Shown here one piece after another: positions 1 through 12,266 of a DNA stretch of 64,000 nucleotides. The DNA is from Nautilus pompilius. Taxonomy: Eukaryota > Mollusca > Cephalopoda > Nautilida > Nautilidae. The DNA lies in the NCBI GenBank assembly GCA_018389105.1, contig JACATO010001552.1:186001-250000 (forward strand). Direction: 5' to 3'. The first letter of the stretch is position 1. The number at the start of each line of letters is the position of its first letter. The position numbers and the translations under genes were made by a program. The notes under the pieces are model-generated. The model saw only the letters and a program-made list of their open reading frames with translations. It made no database searches and was not told where the DNA came from.

Positions 1-290
1 ACAAACCCTAACCCCCCCAATGTGTTATGGTTAGTTATCTTTTAGGGGTAATATAGCTAAAGAAATTAATGATTCCTCACTAAGTTAAACCTTGCGAAAA
101 GAAAAGGAAATACCGAGAGTTCGAGGGAGTTTGATACAATCTGGCCATCATATACTTTACTAGATTTGTGCATACTCCATAACATAACGTCAGAAGAGGC
201 AGGGTTAGGGTAATTTTCCCGTGTGGAATGTTTTGCAAGATCAGCTGAGCCGATCATACGCAAAGCTGATTACAAGATTACGAACTTTGA
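1..290. other. Unassigned AT-rich sequence
   Basis: I see no gene or repeat here. The opening bases contain one CCCTAACCC-like string followed by C residues, but it is not repeated. Confidence 0.4.
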
Positions 291-1130
291 CCTGACAGAC
301 AGGAGTGATGGACAAACTGCATTGCGCAACCTTATGCCTGCAGGTGAGTCAGCGATTGAATTACTGAATACCTTTACGTTTCTTCAGGATTCTTAATGGA
401 ATTTCGGATTTTTAAAAACGTTTGTGAGGTTAGTACTTTGAAAGAAGACATCAACAGAGGGAATATTCTCGAGAAGCTACGATGAGGATAAAATGGCTGA
501 AACTACTCACCGCACACACTCCGTTTAATCCTAAACCTACTTGAATTAGGTGTGGATCAATTAATGTAAAACAACAGAGTCCAGGCACAGAAAAAAAGGC
601 ATTTCTTAAATTTGCTAGTAATTCTAAATGCTTGCATTTTGCTGCGTTTACCTTAATAATTCATATAGGTAATTAAGTTTATAATGGAAAAGCAGTAGCT
701 GCCAGAATAAGAGAATTAATGTAGTTGATTCATATACCGAAAAATAAATTTTTAATTGACTCAGCAGAAACACTATTGCCGAATGAATTAGATTGTTCCC
801 ATTGAAACAAATAATGTTGTTAATTCGTAGATATTACAAAAGGTGCGAAGGTAAATGTGCTAATTTAGAGTATAATGCTGACAAAACTCCAAGAACAAAC
901 CAAAATGTTCTGAACAGTAAGATGGCGGTGAAAGCTTCAGACGGTGAACATGTTCCGATAAAAGAACATCCGCTCTCAACTTTAAGTATACGAACCAGCT
1001 TCATGAATTCCTGTTTATTACTAGATTCAGCAATGCAAGACGATACCAGATGCTGTAATGTAATCAGACTGAACTGGTAAAGCATGTGCAAGTTGATACA
1101 ATAATTGCTAATCTGTTTGAAAGGTATTCA
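290..1130 (+). pseudogene. Possible gag and protease remains of Ty3/gypsy copy A
   Basis: This stretch lies directly upstream of clear RT remains on the same strand. Conceptual translation gives short matches to the gypsy gag capsid region: IELLNTFTF near 355-380, and a frame-shifted INRGNILEKL near 449-480. A CNVI-like motif near 1050-1065 could be the end of an aspartic protease. Stops and frame changes break everything. The open stretch at 793-1080 is not recognisable on its own. The call rests on position and short motifs, so it could be unrelated sequence. Confidence 0.35.
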
Positions 1131-2790
1131 AATCTATTACAAAAGACTTGAATGCATTACTATTATATTGTTTCCAGATAAAGAACCGTAATGGAAGAGT
1201 GGTGCAAAGCACCATTCATAGAAGCATGATAAATTAAAGCTGAAAAAACCAACTGCGTAGGTACATTCCGTGGTTCTGATGCGCAATCCAAATAAAAGGT
1301 GCATATTTGTCTAGACTCCCGTAATCTGAATGAATCTATTTGTATAGAACAATCACTAAGGAGATTGTCAAGATTCAAAGTTTTAACAAAACTAGACGAT
1401 GACAGCTCCATGATTATGTATACTAAATTCTTTTTTTTTTCCTTTGGAAAATGGTTCTCGTACTATACTACCCACTGCGAATTTTAACGCCTTTTGAAAT
1501 CTACAATTATTTTAAACGAGATCCTGATGTAGTTCTGTAAAGGGGATTAGAGTTGATGGGGACAGATATGTGTGTGGTAAAGATCCAACAATTAAATAGT
1601 GGTCTAAACCCTGACCCGACTAAAGTAGAAGCTGTTGGGGATATGAAACAACCCGAGTGATTTTCAGTTACCGCCTAAGGCTGGCAAGTCGTACTGTTTG
1701 ATTAGGAATTTTACCGAAAAACGTCTATTCCGCGCGAATGGAAGAATAGCCGTGGAAGAACTTTTGTGTGGCTAGAAGATCCGGTGTCACGCCAGTCGGT
1801 TCTCCAATATTATGATCCAACCAAATTACTTTCTGTGTCCGCTGACGCGAGTCAGAGAGGAAGAAAAGCCGTACTGTTGCAAAAGCATTCAGAAGAGTGG
1901 TTGCGTCATGCATGCACACCAAAAACGGTCGCTGATGATGAAAATATTCACCTTTTGAATGGGAAGCATCCTCTCCAGCTTTCACTCTCAGATGTTTCCA
2001 TCAGTGTATTTATGGCCAAACAAACGGATTGCCAGCTGCTAAAAAAGAAATTTTTTGTTGCAATAATCTCAAAATGCCTAAATTGAATGATTAAGAATTA
2101 GATTGTCCAGGGCACCTAGAAATATCTACTGAAATACAACATGACTGAAGATTGAGTATCTGGAATAATGAATACTATGCAGACTGCTAGCAAAAATCTT
2201 GACCATTCAGACATCAACACTGATCGGTTTTGGAATTAAAGAGATGAACCGTCCATGATCAGCGGATTGGTATTCGAAGGTACACGTAGCGTTAACCTTA
2301 GTTGTGTAAAGGAATCTTAATAGATATTTAGGCTGCTCACCTTAAATCGAATAAATTTGAAAGGCATACACGTGTTGATCTGATATCAACGATGATATCA
2401 TCAACAAAAAGATCGAGTTATGTCAGCACTTCGTAGGCAGCATATAATAAACCTTTATTTAATTACCCTTACCAGTCATACCTTGGTAGGAAATTTTTTT
2501 AAAGCTTTGCTTGAGACTGAACAAAATCGCGTGATTATAGTTAACGGCTATTTGAACTATTTGAAAATAATCAGTTTGCGGAACCAGACAAACAAATCAG
2601 CAATTCAAGCAATAATTGCTGGTCTTTAATTACTGAGGAAGAAGAAGAAGAAGACTGGGTGATAATGATCTGTAACGGCAGCAGTGGAAGAGAAATGTAA
2701 ACATGTTATCAGTAGTAAGGCATTACCTAAAGTTCAATAGATTAGCAGAAGCAACAGTTCAGTTGAAGAAAAATATTTAAAAAATGTCTG
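1130..2790 (+). pseudogene. Ty3/gypsy pol remnant (copy A): RT, RNase H, integrase
   Basis: The encoded product would be the polyprotein that copies element RNA into DNA and inserts it. Parts appear in the normal order across several frames. RT: LDSRNLNESI at about 1310-1340, then KLDDDSS near 1390. RT connection: NPDPTKVEAV near 1609-1640. RNase H start: LQYYDPTK near 1805-1830, then SADASQRG. The zinc-binding region before integrase: FRDEP with GLVFEGTR near 2239-2285. Integrase core: VNGYLNYLKIISL near 2540-2580, then FNRLAEATVQL near 2731-2763. Frameshifts, stops and a missing catalytic RT segment show that it is dead. No LTR pair was found. The superfamily is fairly sure; the clade is not. 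Confidence 0.8.
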
Positions 2791-3540
2791 AGAACAAACA
2801 AGTTCCATACACGGATTTTTTAAACTTGTAATCAATACTTCTGACTCACAAGTTCAGTCAATAATGTGCAAAAAAAAACAAACTCAAACAAAGTCAGACC
2901 ATAGTTTGCCTATAAGTTCAGGTTTCAAGAATAGAAGATATTTTAAAATTTTTTTTACCAATGCTCTCGTGTATCTATTTATTTTTCTGAGATCTGCGAA
3001 GTAAGTTGACTTCGCCCAGTTTGGACTGCGGGCTACCTGTGACAGGTAGCGCCGGCGAAAACAGCCAGGAGGAGGTGGGGATATTTAAAAATAAAGTAAT
3101 AAAATATCGCTCATTTTGTTTTTAAATTCCGAGACGCGAAAAACCGAATTGTATTTCAACGGTTACATTTCAAATAAATTTTCTAAAAGAAAGTTTTCAA
3201 CAACAAAAAAAAAAATATGATCGGTAATCCTTGCAGAGACCCCTTCTGTCTACAATAAACATTTACGAGCATTATCGCGTTCGATCGTTGAGATCGGAAA
3301 ACTGTCGGCGAAGCGTTAACTACACGGTTACTTTGGGCGCTCCCTGCCCCCTTGTCAATAGAAGAGAACGCACGTTTCGGTGATAGACCCCTTTCACCAC
3401 AATCAAGGTGTAGTTCCCGGAACGGGGTGTTGTGCACTGGTGCCAGTTCGCGGTAAGCCCTTTCCGACGCAGTGGGCCGGAGCGTTGGTGAAAACTACGT
3501 AAGAAGTTATATTTAATCTGTTTCTTTCTTAACGTCCCAG
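2790..3540. other. Unassigned sequence downstream of gypsy copy A
   Basis: It contains two short overlapping minus-strand open frames (3183-3437 and 3320-3574) with no family resemblance. It may include degraded 3' element sequence, but no LTR end can be pointed to. Confidence 0.35.
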
Positions 3541-3559
3541 AAGCACCATGAGCCATTAA

Positions 3560-3640
3560 GGGTAAGGCAAACATGATTCTTACACTCGGTGATGGTTGGT
3601 CCAGGGTTCAATCCCTGTCGCGCAAAAAACTCCGCATATT
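3560..3640 (+). repeat. tRNA-like B box, probable SINE fragment
   Basis: GGTTCAATCCC at 3605-3615 fits a Pol III B box. With its flanks (GGTCCAGGG before, CCTGTCGCGC after) it resembles a tRNA T arm, most like tRNA-Lys. No convincing A box or anticodon arm is seen upstream, so a complete tRNA gene is unlikely. A SINE fragment is the simplest reading. Confidence 0.35.
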
Positions 3641-4520
3641 TAACTGTTGACATATAAAGCCAAAATACCGTCTCTAATGGTATTTTCGACGCATTAATTA
3701 CGAAGGAGAGTAAATGTCACCTAACGTTGGCCTTTTATCTAGTGATCCCTTTCTCTTGTATTCGGAACCAGTAACTGTGGATTGGTTTCGGGTTTCCGAG
3801 GGCTATATTATCCTGGATCGTCTCAAACTATGGTAAATGAGTCGATGCGGCGATTACCTATTAAACCGCCCGTTCTTTTAGTTTATAAAGTCCCCCCCCG
3901 CAAATAACAAATGAACTGGGCAAAGACACCGACGAGGGCTTGCCATTGGTCAGTAATACCTCTCTCCAAGTCCTTCCGCTTCAGAACAAACGACCGAGAT
4001 CCCGACTCATGCTTAACCTTTTGCTTTATACACTTATTGGTGAATGGAACAATTTTAGTCACGTTTAGAATAATAATTCTGATAGAACTGAGTACGACAA
4101 ATGCTTTAAAGTTGAAGAAGGATGTTCGATTTTTTAAAAAAAATATCGTTTTAATTAGGCGTTTACCTGTCACAACTATTGCGACATTCTGTGATAAAAT
4201 TGATAAACCAGGACCAATGTCTGTTATTATGGGATGTATGCGTGTAGTCTCTCGTCGATGTGACAGAAAATCTTTGTCTATATTGGTAAATCGTGGCGAC
4301 TTATTCGTGGTAGTGACAGAAAATTTATAGATTTCATTAAAAGAACAAATAGGAAACAGTTCAAGACACTGCGCTACTCTACACGGTCAGTCTTTATGCT
4401 TAATTATTCTAAACGTTAAATGACGCACTATAAGCAATTTGTGTGTGTGAAATTTTTAATAGGTAGGTGGCGCAGCGATCCTCTGGAAGCCATCTGTACC
4501 GCTAGCGTTGTTGCGACTAA
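3640..4520. other. Unassigned region with one 139-codon open frame
   Basis: The plus-strand frame 3911-4330 is open for 139 codons, but its product matches nothing I recognise. It has no signal peptide, repeat or motif, and a shorter open frame runs antisense over the same bases (3883-4173). I do not call it a gene. A CTCF-like core AGGTGGCGC sits at 4465-4473. Confidence 0.3.
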
Positions 4521-5253
4521 TCTTATTTGCGAATGGAGGGAGTTGCTATCCGACCATCGGCGAGAGTTTTCTGATAGTTACTTAAAACACCAAAGAAGAT
4601 AGCCAGAGCTGAAGAACCACGCCCTACCTGGCCGAGCTGTGCGGGGGCTGTTTTACACACCCAGAAACGCATTGGCCTGCAGTGGTAGGTAGACTTTTGT
4701 CGGAAGCCGATGAATACCGATCCGCTTGGGTAACTCATCGTCATTGACCTGTCGCTAAGCTGGGTAAGGGAGGATCCAAACGAAAGAGACGGATGTCCCC
4801 GCAACGGGGATGGCCTCGGTTTACCGAAGAAAACCAGTGCGAGGGTAAAACCCGCAGTAGCTTGTGTCAAACGGTCTGCCGGAAATTCTGCGGCATCCGA
4901 TGTCACGCGGGCAACCGTAACGGTACACCCAACCGGTAAGGCCTGGAGTTTGGAGCTTCGAAATCTGTAGACCCCATTACAGTACAAGGGAAAAACGGAA
5001 ATGGTAGACAGACCTCGTGCTAACCAAACCAGGGAGGTGGTATGGATACTACTGGGATTGCTGAGCTGCTATCCAACGTCATAATGGCTGCCATACTTTC
5101 TCTATCTGAATACTGCAGACTTAATTCTAAAATAAACACTAAACGTGTTTTTAAAAATTAAATAAGTAATACAGAAATAACCGTAATTGTACAAGTGTCT
5201 CTTAACGGTGTATATAGTGGAATAAAGTTAAATATGGAACACTAAATAAAAGT
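4520..5253. other. GC-rich segment and tail leading into (TTA)n; possible retroposon 3' part
   Basis: Bases 4600-5040 are clearly richer in G, C and CpG than the flanks. The minus strand is open for 154 codons (4523-4987), the longest such frame in the window, but the product is not recognised. Bases 5041-5253 turn AT-rich and end in AATAAAAG just before a (TTA)n run. LINEs and SINEs often end in a short-repeat tail, so this may be the 3' part of a plus-strand retroposon. The identity is inferred from layout only. Confidence 0.3.
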
Positions 5254-5335
5254 TTATTATTATTATTATTATTATTATATATTATTATTATTATTATTAT
5301 ATTATTATTATTATTATTATTAGTTGTTGTTGTTT
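5253..5335. repeat. (TTA)n microsatellite
   Basis: An uninterrupted run of TTA/ATT trinucleotides with a few phase breaks, ending in a few TTG units. Confidence 0.95.
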
Positions 5336-6785
5336 AGCACTAAAAATGCACAAGCTTCTTTTTAAGCAATTAAAATAAATATGCACTTTTCAAACTCAAG
5401 AAACTAAAAACAGTTAATGTTTTCTTGCTTTCTAGTTTATTTAATTATTTCCAGTTTACGGAAGATTGTGGCACGATCCCGGATTTGTTATCGGTGCCGT
5501 CACCATTCCCCTCTACAGAGTCCGTGAGTCGTGAATCAGTGGATCACTTACTGAAGGGATTAGCACACATACACAACAAATAACACATTTTCTTCTGAAT
5601 GATCGATGCGATCTCCAGGGAACTACAGTAAAATGATAAGTTATGTACCCCGATAAGATGTATGGCCCCTAACAGCTGAATGATGGCCGAACTGTTTGTA
5701 TTAGGTATACAAAAGTCGTGGCCAAATAAAGACGACAGTGAAAGAGATGGGCCACTGCTGCAGTCTGTACTCTATTCGGGGCCATTACTTCTCGTAGAAA
5801 GTAGGAAATAGAAAATTCATTTATTCAATGCAAGGTACGTGGATCTTTTTCAACGACCCCAACAGCAGCCGGACTGAGTAAACTAGAAAATCTGATGAGA
5901 ACCTGGCGTTATTTTAGTAAAAAAATAATAAAAAAAGAGACTGTTTAGACACGAAAAGAATAGCAACAAAAGAGACAACCTGGGCTAATAGCGCGAGACC
6001 GATATTTGCGTTGTTAGCATTTCGTTAGCTGTATAATCGTAATGTCTGTTGAGTTCTCTCCCCAAGTTGACAAAGTATTCGAATGTAGACAACCATCAAC
6101 ATTATGGATTAATATGAAAGCGGGTCGAAAGGTTTAAGCCGATTAGGAAGACTAAATTGAAGAAAATAGAATAAGAGATTATTCTTTATTCTTTCCCGCC
6201 AGCTCTTGACTGCAATAACAGCCGAATAGAGGACGAGAGACCCGACACACCGTCGCGGCCATTTTCAGAAACCTATAAAATGGAAACAAGTGTTTAGACC
6301 AGGTAAAGTCTCAAACCCGCGGATTTTAACCCTCCACCGAGTGGTTCATCACGCCAAAAGAAGCCCTTCTACCAGGGTCTGCCCAGTCTACACGAAACAA
6401 CTTACTTTCATACCATTAACTTTTTCTAAGCAAGAAGATACGCCCCTGAATTGTTTTGGAGTTTGGATACCATACTTAGATAATTATATGAGAAAAGGTT
6501 GCATTTCTGAGTTCGAACACAGTTAAAAGTAAGACTGCTGTGATGATCACCTCTCTTATTTCGAACACCGGAAGCCCCGCTGATCCGCACCAAGCTGTAG
6601 TGCTCACCCATACATATGAAACACGACCACAAGAAAGAAGCGAGCAGGCGGGTCAAGGACACCGGCTGGCTTTCAGAAGCTAACAGACGCTACCATAACC
6701 GAATTTCTCTCTTTTAACTTACGATTTGAAAAAAAAAAACTAGTTTTTAGGCTTCATTAACGATAAATAGGAAAGCAAACGCTAT
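5336..6785. other. Unassigned sequence
   Basis: Only short open frames (6290-6526 plus, 6426-6662 minus) that overlap on opposite strands and match nothing known to me. Confidence 0.4.
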
Positions 6786-6867
6786 GAACAATTTATTGGA
6801 AAAGCTCATTGTATTAAAAAGGACCCATGTAATAATTAAACTAAAACCAATTAATAATTATAATTTT

Positions 6868-7262
6868 TTGCCAGGAAGAATCAACCGAAATATTGTTCCC
6901 CAGGAAAAACAATAGTTAAAATTGTAACGGAAAAATTCAATCAATAAATTGTTTTCAAGAAAAACTAATCAATATTATATTGCTAGGTAGAAACCAATTG
7001 CTAAATTGTTGCCAGGTGAAAACAAGTAAATAAATATTGGCTAGACAAAACTAATTGAAAAAAAATGTTGCTAGGAAAAGGAAAACTATTCATAATTTTT
7101 TGCCAGGCAAAAAGCAACAGAAGAATTGTTGCCAAGAAAAAAAGACAATGATTGAATTTGTTACTAGAAAAAGCGTTTCATAAATAGTTTCCAGACAAAA
7201 ATAATCAGTAGATTGCATTCAGACGAAACCAACTGATAATTTGCTGTTATGCAAAACCAAAT
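6868..7262. repeat. Old, diverged minisatellite, period about 29 bp
   Basis: About 14 degenerate units follow each other. Each has a core like TTGTTGCCAGG followed by AAAAAC-rich sequence and then an AATNNATAAA-like spacer. Recognisable cores start near 6868, 6893, 6948, 6977, 7004, 7035, 7065, 7097, 7125, 7158, 7188, 7215 and 7240. Units differ strongly, so the array is old. The array may begin slightly before 6868. Confidence 0.6.
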
Positions 7263-8030
7263 GATAAAAGAAAATATTGTTCGCTTTGTATATGCCGAAC
7301 AATAATGAGAAAGAAAACAAGAGTTGCACTTGCTTGTTAATGAATATATTTACTTCGGTCCCTAACTTGAACAATTACATTTTAGATCGTATTCTTAAGT
7401 TAGCCAGTATAAAGACTCGATGTCTCATTCAAATTATATAATACTTATAGCTTTTGAACAGAGTTCTATTTGTTAGGTGAATTATGAGAAATGTTTTTAT
7501 TTCTAGAGAAAACCACATATAAGTGTTTAAATAAATACTTTATAAAGTGTATCTTTAACGATAATTGTGATGTAAACAGAGGAATTTTTTTTCGAAAATA
7601 GATATGTAAAAATGAACTATATTCTTTACTGAATATGGAAACATGGAATTTAGTTCAGTGCATGTTGCACTAAAAGTTAAATTTACATATTGCCTAATCA
7701 TAAAAAAGCAAGAATACGCAAAAAGTAACCTCACAGTAAAAGGCCCCTCATCCCCTGAAGATGTAAGAAAAGTTTACTTTGTTTTACTCAGAATTTTGCT
7801 GAAGGCAGTCGTATCAGAAAAGGCATTGCACAATCAGATCAGTCAGTTTTCTTTAGAATGAAAGTATGTATCGCTAAATTTGTTATTAGTTAAAGAGTTA
7901 ACATGGCTGCCACAGACAAAGATTAAATCAGAGATTTTCGACGTGCAGTATGTTGTGAAGAAATGCACGAAAGTCTAGGCTATGGTAAGCTGAAGGAACA
8001 TTTTTTGTTAGAAGCGTGTCTGGTTAGGAG
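7263..8030. other. Unassigned AT-rich sequence
   Basis: The open frame 7643-7861 (72 codons) has no recognisable features. Nothing else is seen. Confidence 0.4.
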
Positions 8031-8180
8031 TTCTCTCTCTCTGTGCTGACGTTATCTCTCTCTTTGTAGTGATGTCATGTCTCTCTGTGCTGACGTCATA
8101 TCTCTCTCTCTCTAGTACTGAGGTCATATCTCGCTCTCTGTACTGACGTCAACTCTCTCTCTCTCTCTCTCTCTCTCTTC
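8031..8180 (-). repeat. CT array with CRE palindromes (CRE-GA family, copy 1)
   Basis: CT dinucleotide blocks alternate with spacers of the form GT(A/G)CTGACGTCA or GTAGTGATGTCA. Perfect TGACGTCA sites lie at 8091-8098 and 8144-8151. The reverse complement matches the plus-strand GA arrays near 12 kb and 41 kb, so I place it on the minus strand of that family. Confidence 0.85.
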
Positions 8181-11100
8181 CGAGTTCAGATACCAGAAAT
8201 TCTTACCACCTTCCTACATGTTTCTGTCCCACAAATGATATGCGGTGCGCGTCTTTCCTTTTGAATTCTGAAAGGTTTCGAGTTGACGGATAAACTTCAT
8301 ATTAAACAGTTGTTTGGAAATCCGTACCACGCTATTTTTGAAAGCCTCTAATTTGATGTTGGTGGTTGCACAGAACTACATCCCTGCTATGTGCTCTTCA
8401 CTGACTCAGGAAACAAGAAGCTATTATTACAAGACATTTATAAGTAGTTAAATATGGCAGGTAATGAATGCCATTTAAATGGCATACAAAGACGACATTT
8501 TAATCTGTTATTTCATTACTAAAAGCCATAGTAAAGACTGTAATTGCAAATAAAAAATATTAAAATGGAAAGCTCATCAGTAATTCTAGGTTAGTCCATT
8601 TACAGTATTAAATGCTGGGTTAGCTTGCGTATTATTATAATATACATGTATATGTTCTTGTTTTTTATTTTATTTTATAGCAAAGATTTCAATAGAAAAT
8701 GTTTTAAAAAAAGAAATTGTATTAACAATTTTTTTCTTATCAGGAATTGTTTATTTCACAATCAAGTGTCTTTTTAAATTTACATATTATGACTATCCCA
8801 TAATGGTTTTATTTAAGAATAATACTTATATGGTTTCATTTACAGGAGATTTATGAAAGTGAACAAGCAGCTTCCTTTTTTGCTGCGTTTAAATAAAATT
8901 TAATTCGAATTCACACATTTCAAGCAGTAAGCTTTATATCGCTTCACTTAGTAAAATTTAATAAAAAACAATCAGAATCTTGCAAATGGAAAATATTTGA
9001 AATGCGTTTTAATAAAATTTGTCTAAAATAATCAGTGGATTTTGACTTTAAATAGGCTAAAACTTTAAACTATGTGAAACTTTACTTTTAACGGAAGCTC
9101 TGCTGTAGGAAAATAATTCCTAAATAAGAACTCCATCAAAACTATTTTGGATAAGATATAGTTCAGTTTCGATATCTGATAATTTAGTACAATTCTGAAG
9201 AATAAATAATTAAAAGTTATACTTTTAGGTATGTTTAAAATTAAAAACATAAAAATAAGTAACTTGTTAATATTAACAAATAGTGAAATAACTGACAGAT
9301 GCAGTGGTATAATTCGTAGAGTTTTTCAAACATTGTAAAAAAACAACAAGAATTGCCAAAACAAAAACAATTCTAATGTTACAATATTAATTTAAACTGA
9401 CAGTAAATGAACGTTATATCCTTAAATTAACAAAAACAAAACAAACGAAAGTCTCTTTATGACAAACCATCAAGAGAAAGACTGTTTAAATTGATGGTCA
9501 CGTTTAAAAATGAATAATATCAAAATTAAATTAAAAAAGAAGTGCTAAATATTTTGTTATTATTTGTAATGAGAGTTATATAAGCACATCGTCCACGGCC
9601 ATTTGCAGCCGGAAGAGCAGTGTATGACGCTACTTTCAATCTACAGTCACTGTTGTCTTGCAAGGTGGCATTCAACCTACTAAAAGAACTACAATTAAAT
9701 GCTGCGATTGGACTGTTTTGATTTATCTTCATTCTGACAAAACATTTTCATCTTCACCGATATTCCTTGACTTTTGTTTGATCTAATGGCACGTACCAGA
9801 CCAAGTTTTATAACTTCTGGCCGAAGCTATCAGCGTAAATACAAGTTTTATCATTATACCGTTCAGCACTGATTCTCTCACATCTCTTCCATGTTAAATG
9901 TTTAGTTGCGGCTAAGCGAAGTTTTGTTGTGACGTCACATTAGGAAGATAGACGCGAATACAATACTTGTTATACTGAAACAGTAAAGAAACATTTTTTC
10001 ATTTGTTTTAAATAAAAGAAAGAATAGTTAAATCATTATTCTAGTTAGTAAACTAATTTTTCTTTATAGTGAACAGATCATTTAGTGCGGTCAGACATTC
10101 TCGGAATAACCTGAGTAGCGGTTAATTTACTGCTTGACAGGATAGGTAAATAGGAAAACTAGTTGATTATTTATTTATTTAGATTACTCTTACTCCGGGA
10201 TCATCTTGTAATCCTTAATGAATAGACAGACCTTTTCCATATTTATTTTAAAAGCTGTAAGCATATCTGCTTCAAGAAAGATTGAAAGCAGAAGAGATGG
10301 CGAGTAGATTTGACAGGTGAGCATATTGGCTGAAGTCTTAAATCCATAAAATACTTTGTTTAGCTATCTGTCGGCTGCCAGTACAAGACTCAATCGTTAT
10401 GTAACGAAATAAGTATAAAGTATTCATGGAGAGGCCAGCTATGATGACTTATTAATTGTAGAGAGCAACTTGTTGAAAAAGTTGCCAGAAACATTTAAAA
10501 AAACTCTTCAAGCAATGAGCTGTTACTTGTTGCCTCTGAGAATAAAACAATATACGAGTTTCTTTTATGTAGCAATCAGAACAAAACTGTAAAATAAGGT
10601 TTCGTAACTACACCGGTGTTCAGAAGTTAACCAACCAGCAAACAAACATATTTTAAAAAATGGCTTGAATTTTATTCGCCAAAGTATCAACTCAAACTTT
10701 TTTCAAAAGATATGTCAATTTCAAACACATTTTAAGGGCTAAAAAGAAAGACAAGCAAGACCATATTAGCAAGGGAAAGGAATTATACATAAAGAATGTA
10801 AACGAAAATGAATTAATGGTAGACATTAACGGATGTGGAAGACAGTACATTACTCGCAGTGGCTTTTTATGCTGCTTATAACGCTATCAATAAGAACAGT
10901 AAGAAATAAAGTCTATTGTTTTATCACAAAATTTTGCAGTTTTTGAGGAAAGGAAGCATTCTTCAAGCATCCCAACCATTCTTAATAGGATGTAACTCAG
11001 TGTAACATGCCAACCACACCATACGGGTAATGATAAGGTATCAGAGATATTGGTTGATTACACGAGCCATATGGGAACAAGCGTAATCGTCTGCTACAAT

Positions 11101-11290
11101 GCAGTTATACGCAAATGCACCTACGCATGGTTTGACACCAAAATCCAAAATCGCGTTTCTATAGCTCAAAGAAGTCAGGATACGTTCCTGAAACAATAGC
11201 AGGTATGCGCGCAAACTTAATTGAATTACCGTCCAGGTAATTGCACTTCCACCATCGTGGTGATCTTTCCCTCTTTTATTGCGTGTGTTT
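8181..11290. other. Unassigned AT-rich sequence
   Basis: Only short open frames (9065-9250 and 9526-9732, both minus). No transposon protein motif, tRNA-like box or tandem repeat was recognised. An isolated TGACGTCA lies near 9931. Confidence 0.4.
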
Positions 11291-11760
11291 GTGGGCTGGC
11301 TGCGTGATCATCGGTTCCCTTAGAGAAGTGTGCGCCACGAGTCACAACGGAAACCAAACCCTGACTTATCAGTAAAGTAAACGCGGCTCCAGTCTTGCGG
11401 TGCCCACGGCGCCATTCCGACCGCTCCTGTTTATAGCGGACGGCCAGCAGCTCTCCTGCGCATAGTTCTGTGTCTGCGAAGAGATCAGAAACGAGTCGGG
11501 TCGGGGCTGAAGTTCTGCTCCGAACCTAAAGAGACGCCCAGCGATCACCTGCTGGGTTCGTGACTTTCGGTCGACTTTGAACCGGTGTTTTAAGACAACG
11601 TCCGCGTGCGCTCTGATCGGTCTCCAGACCCGAGAGACGCCGCCGCCCGAGTCTGTGACTCCTCGGCCACCACTACCCTCCCAGCCAATAGCCCTCCATC
11701 CACCTAAAAAATCTACCAAACGGGTTCGGCCGCCCATTTCCAACGTTGGCTTGGTTTTGT
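11290..11760. other. GC-rich, CpG-dense patch
   Basis: Bases 11380-11740 stand out from the AT-rich flanks by many CG dinucleotides. A 124-codon minus-strand frame (11369-11743) and a 68-codon plus-strand frame overlap here, as expected of GC-rich DNA with few stop triplets. Neither product is recognised. It could be a CpG-rich promoter or first exon, or the GC-rich part of a retroposon. No TATA box, splice site or homology settles it. Confidence 0.35.
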
Positions 11761-12023
11761 TAAATAACTTTATTTTACTATGAAAAAAATTTAGCCGTGG
11801 TGTTAAAATAAAAATGTGGGCGTGGTGCAGTCAGGTGGGTATGGGTTCTGCCGTCCCCGACTGTTTATAAGCAACGGTTATCCACCCTTATGAAACTTTT
11901 TGTGTACTATGAGGTTACCGACCACTCAACTTTTCCCCCTTTCAAGCAGAAGAGCCGCTTTCCTAATAAACAGATTTTTCTCTGTTTTCTACGAGATGGA
12001 GTTAAAATATCAACAAACTTCCT

Positions 12024-12048
12024 GAGAGAGAGAGAGGAGAGAGAGAGT

Positions 12049-12098
<50 letters not shown>

Positions 12099-12215
12099 GT
12101 CAGAGAGAGTGATATCAATACACAGAGAGATGACGTCAGTACGGAGAGAGATGACGTCAGAGAGAGATATGATGTCAATACAGAGAGAGATGACGTCAGA
12201 GAGATATGATGTCAC

Positions 12216-12262
<47 letters not shown>
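12024..12262 (+). repeat. GA array with CRE palindromes (CRE-GA family, copy 2)
   Basis: GA blocks flank spacers of the type GATGACGTCAGTACG, GATATGATGTCACTACA and GATGGCGTCA. Perfect TGACGTCA is at 12131-12138, 12152-12159 and 12191-12198. Open frames across it on both strands encode only Arg/Glu or Ser/Leu repeats and are products of the array. Confidence 0.9.

Positions 12263-12266
<4 letters not shown>

Noticed and set aside
1-20. CCCTAACCC-like string at the window start suggesting telomere
   Set aside because: It occurs once and is not followed by TTAGGG-type repeats.
3560-3640. Complete tRNA gene
   Set aside because: Only the T-arm-like part is present; the T stem is imperfect and no acceptor pairing or anticodon arm could be built.
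3911-4330. 139-codon frame as a gene
   Set aside because: No recognisable domain and a competing antisense frame; length alone is not enough in this sequence.
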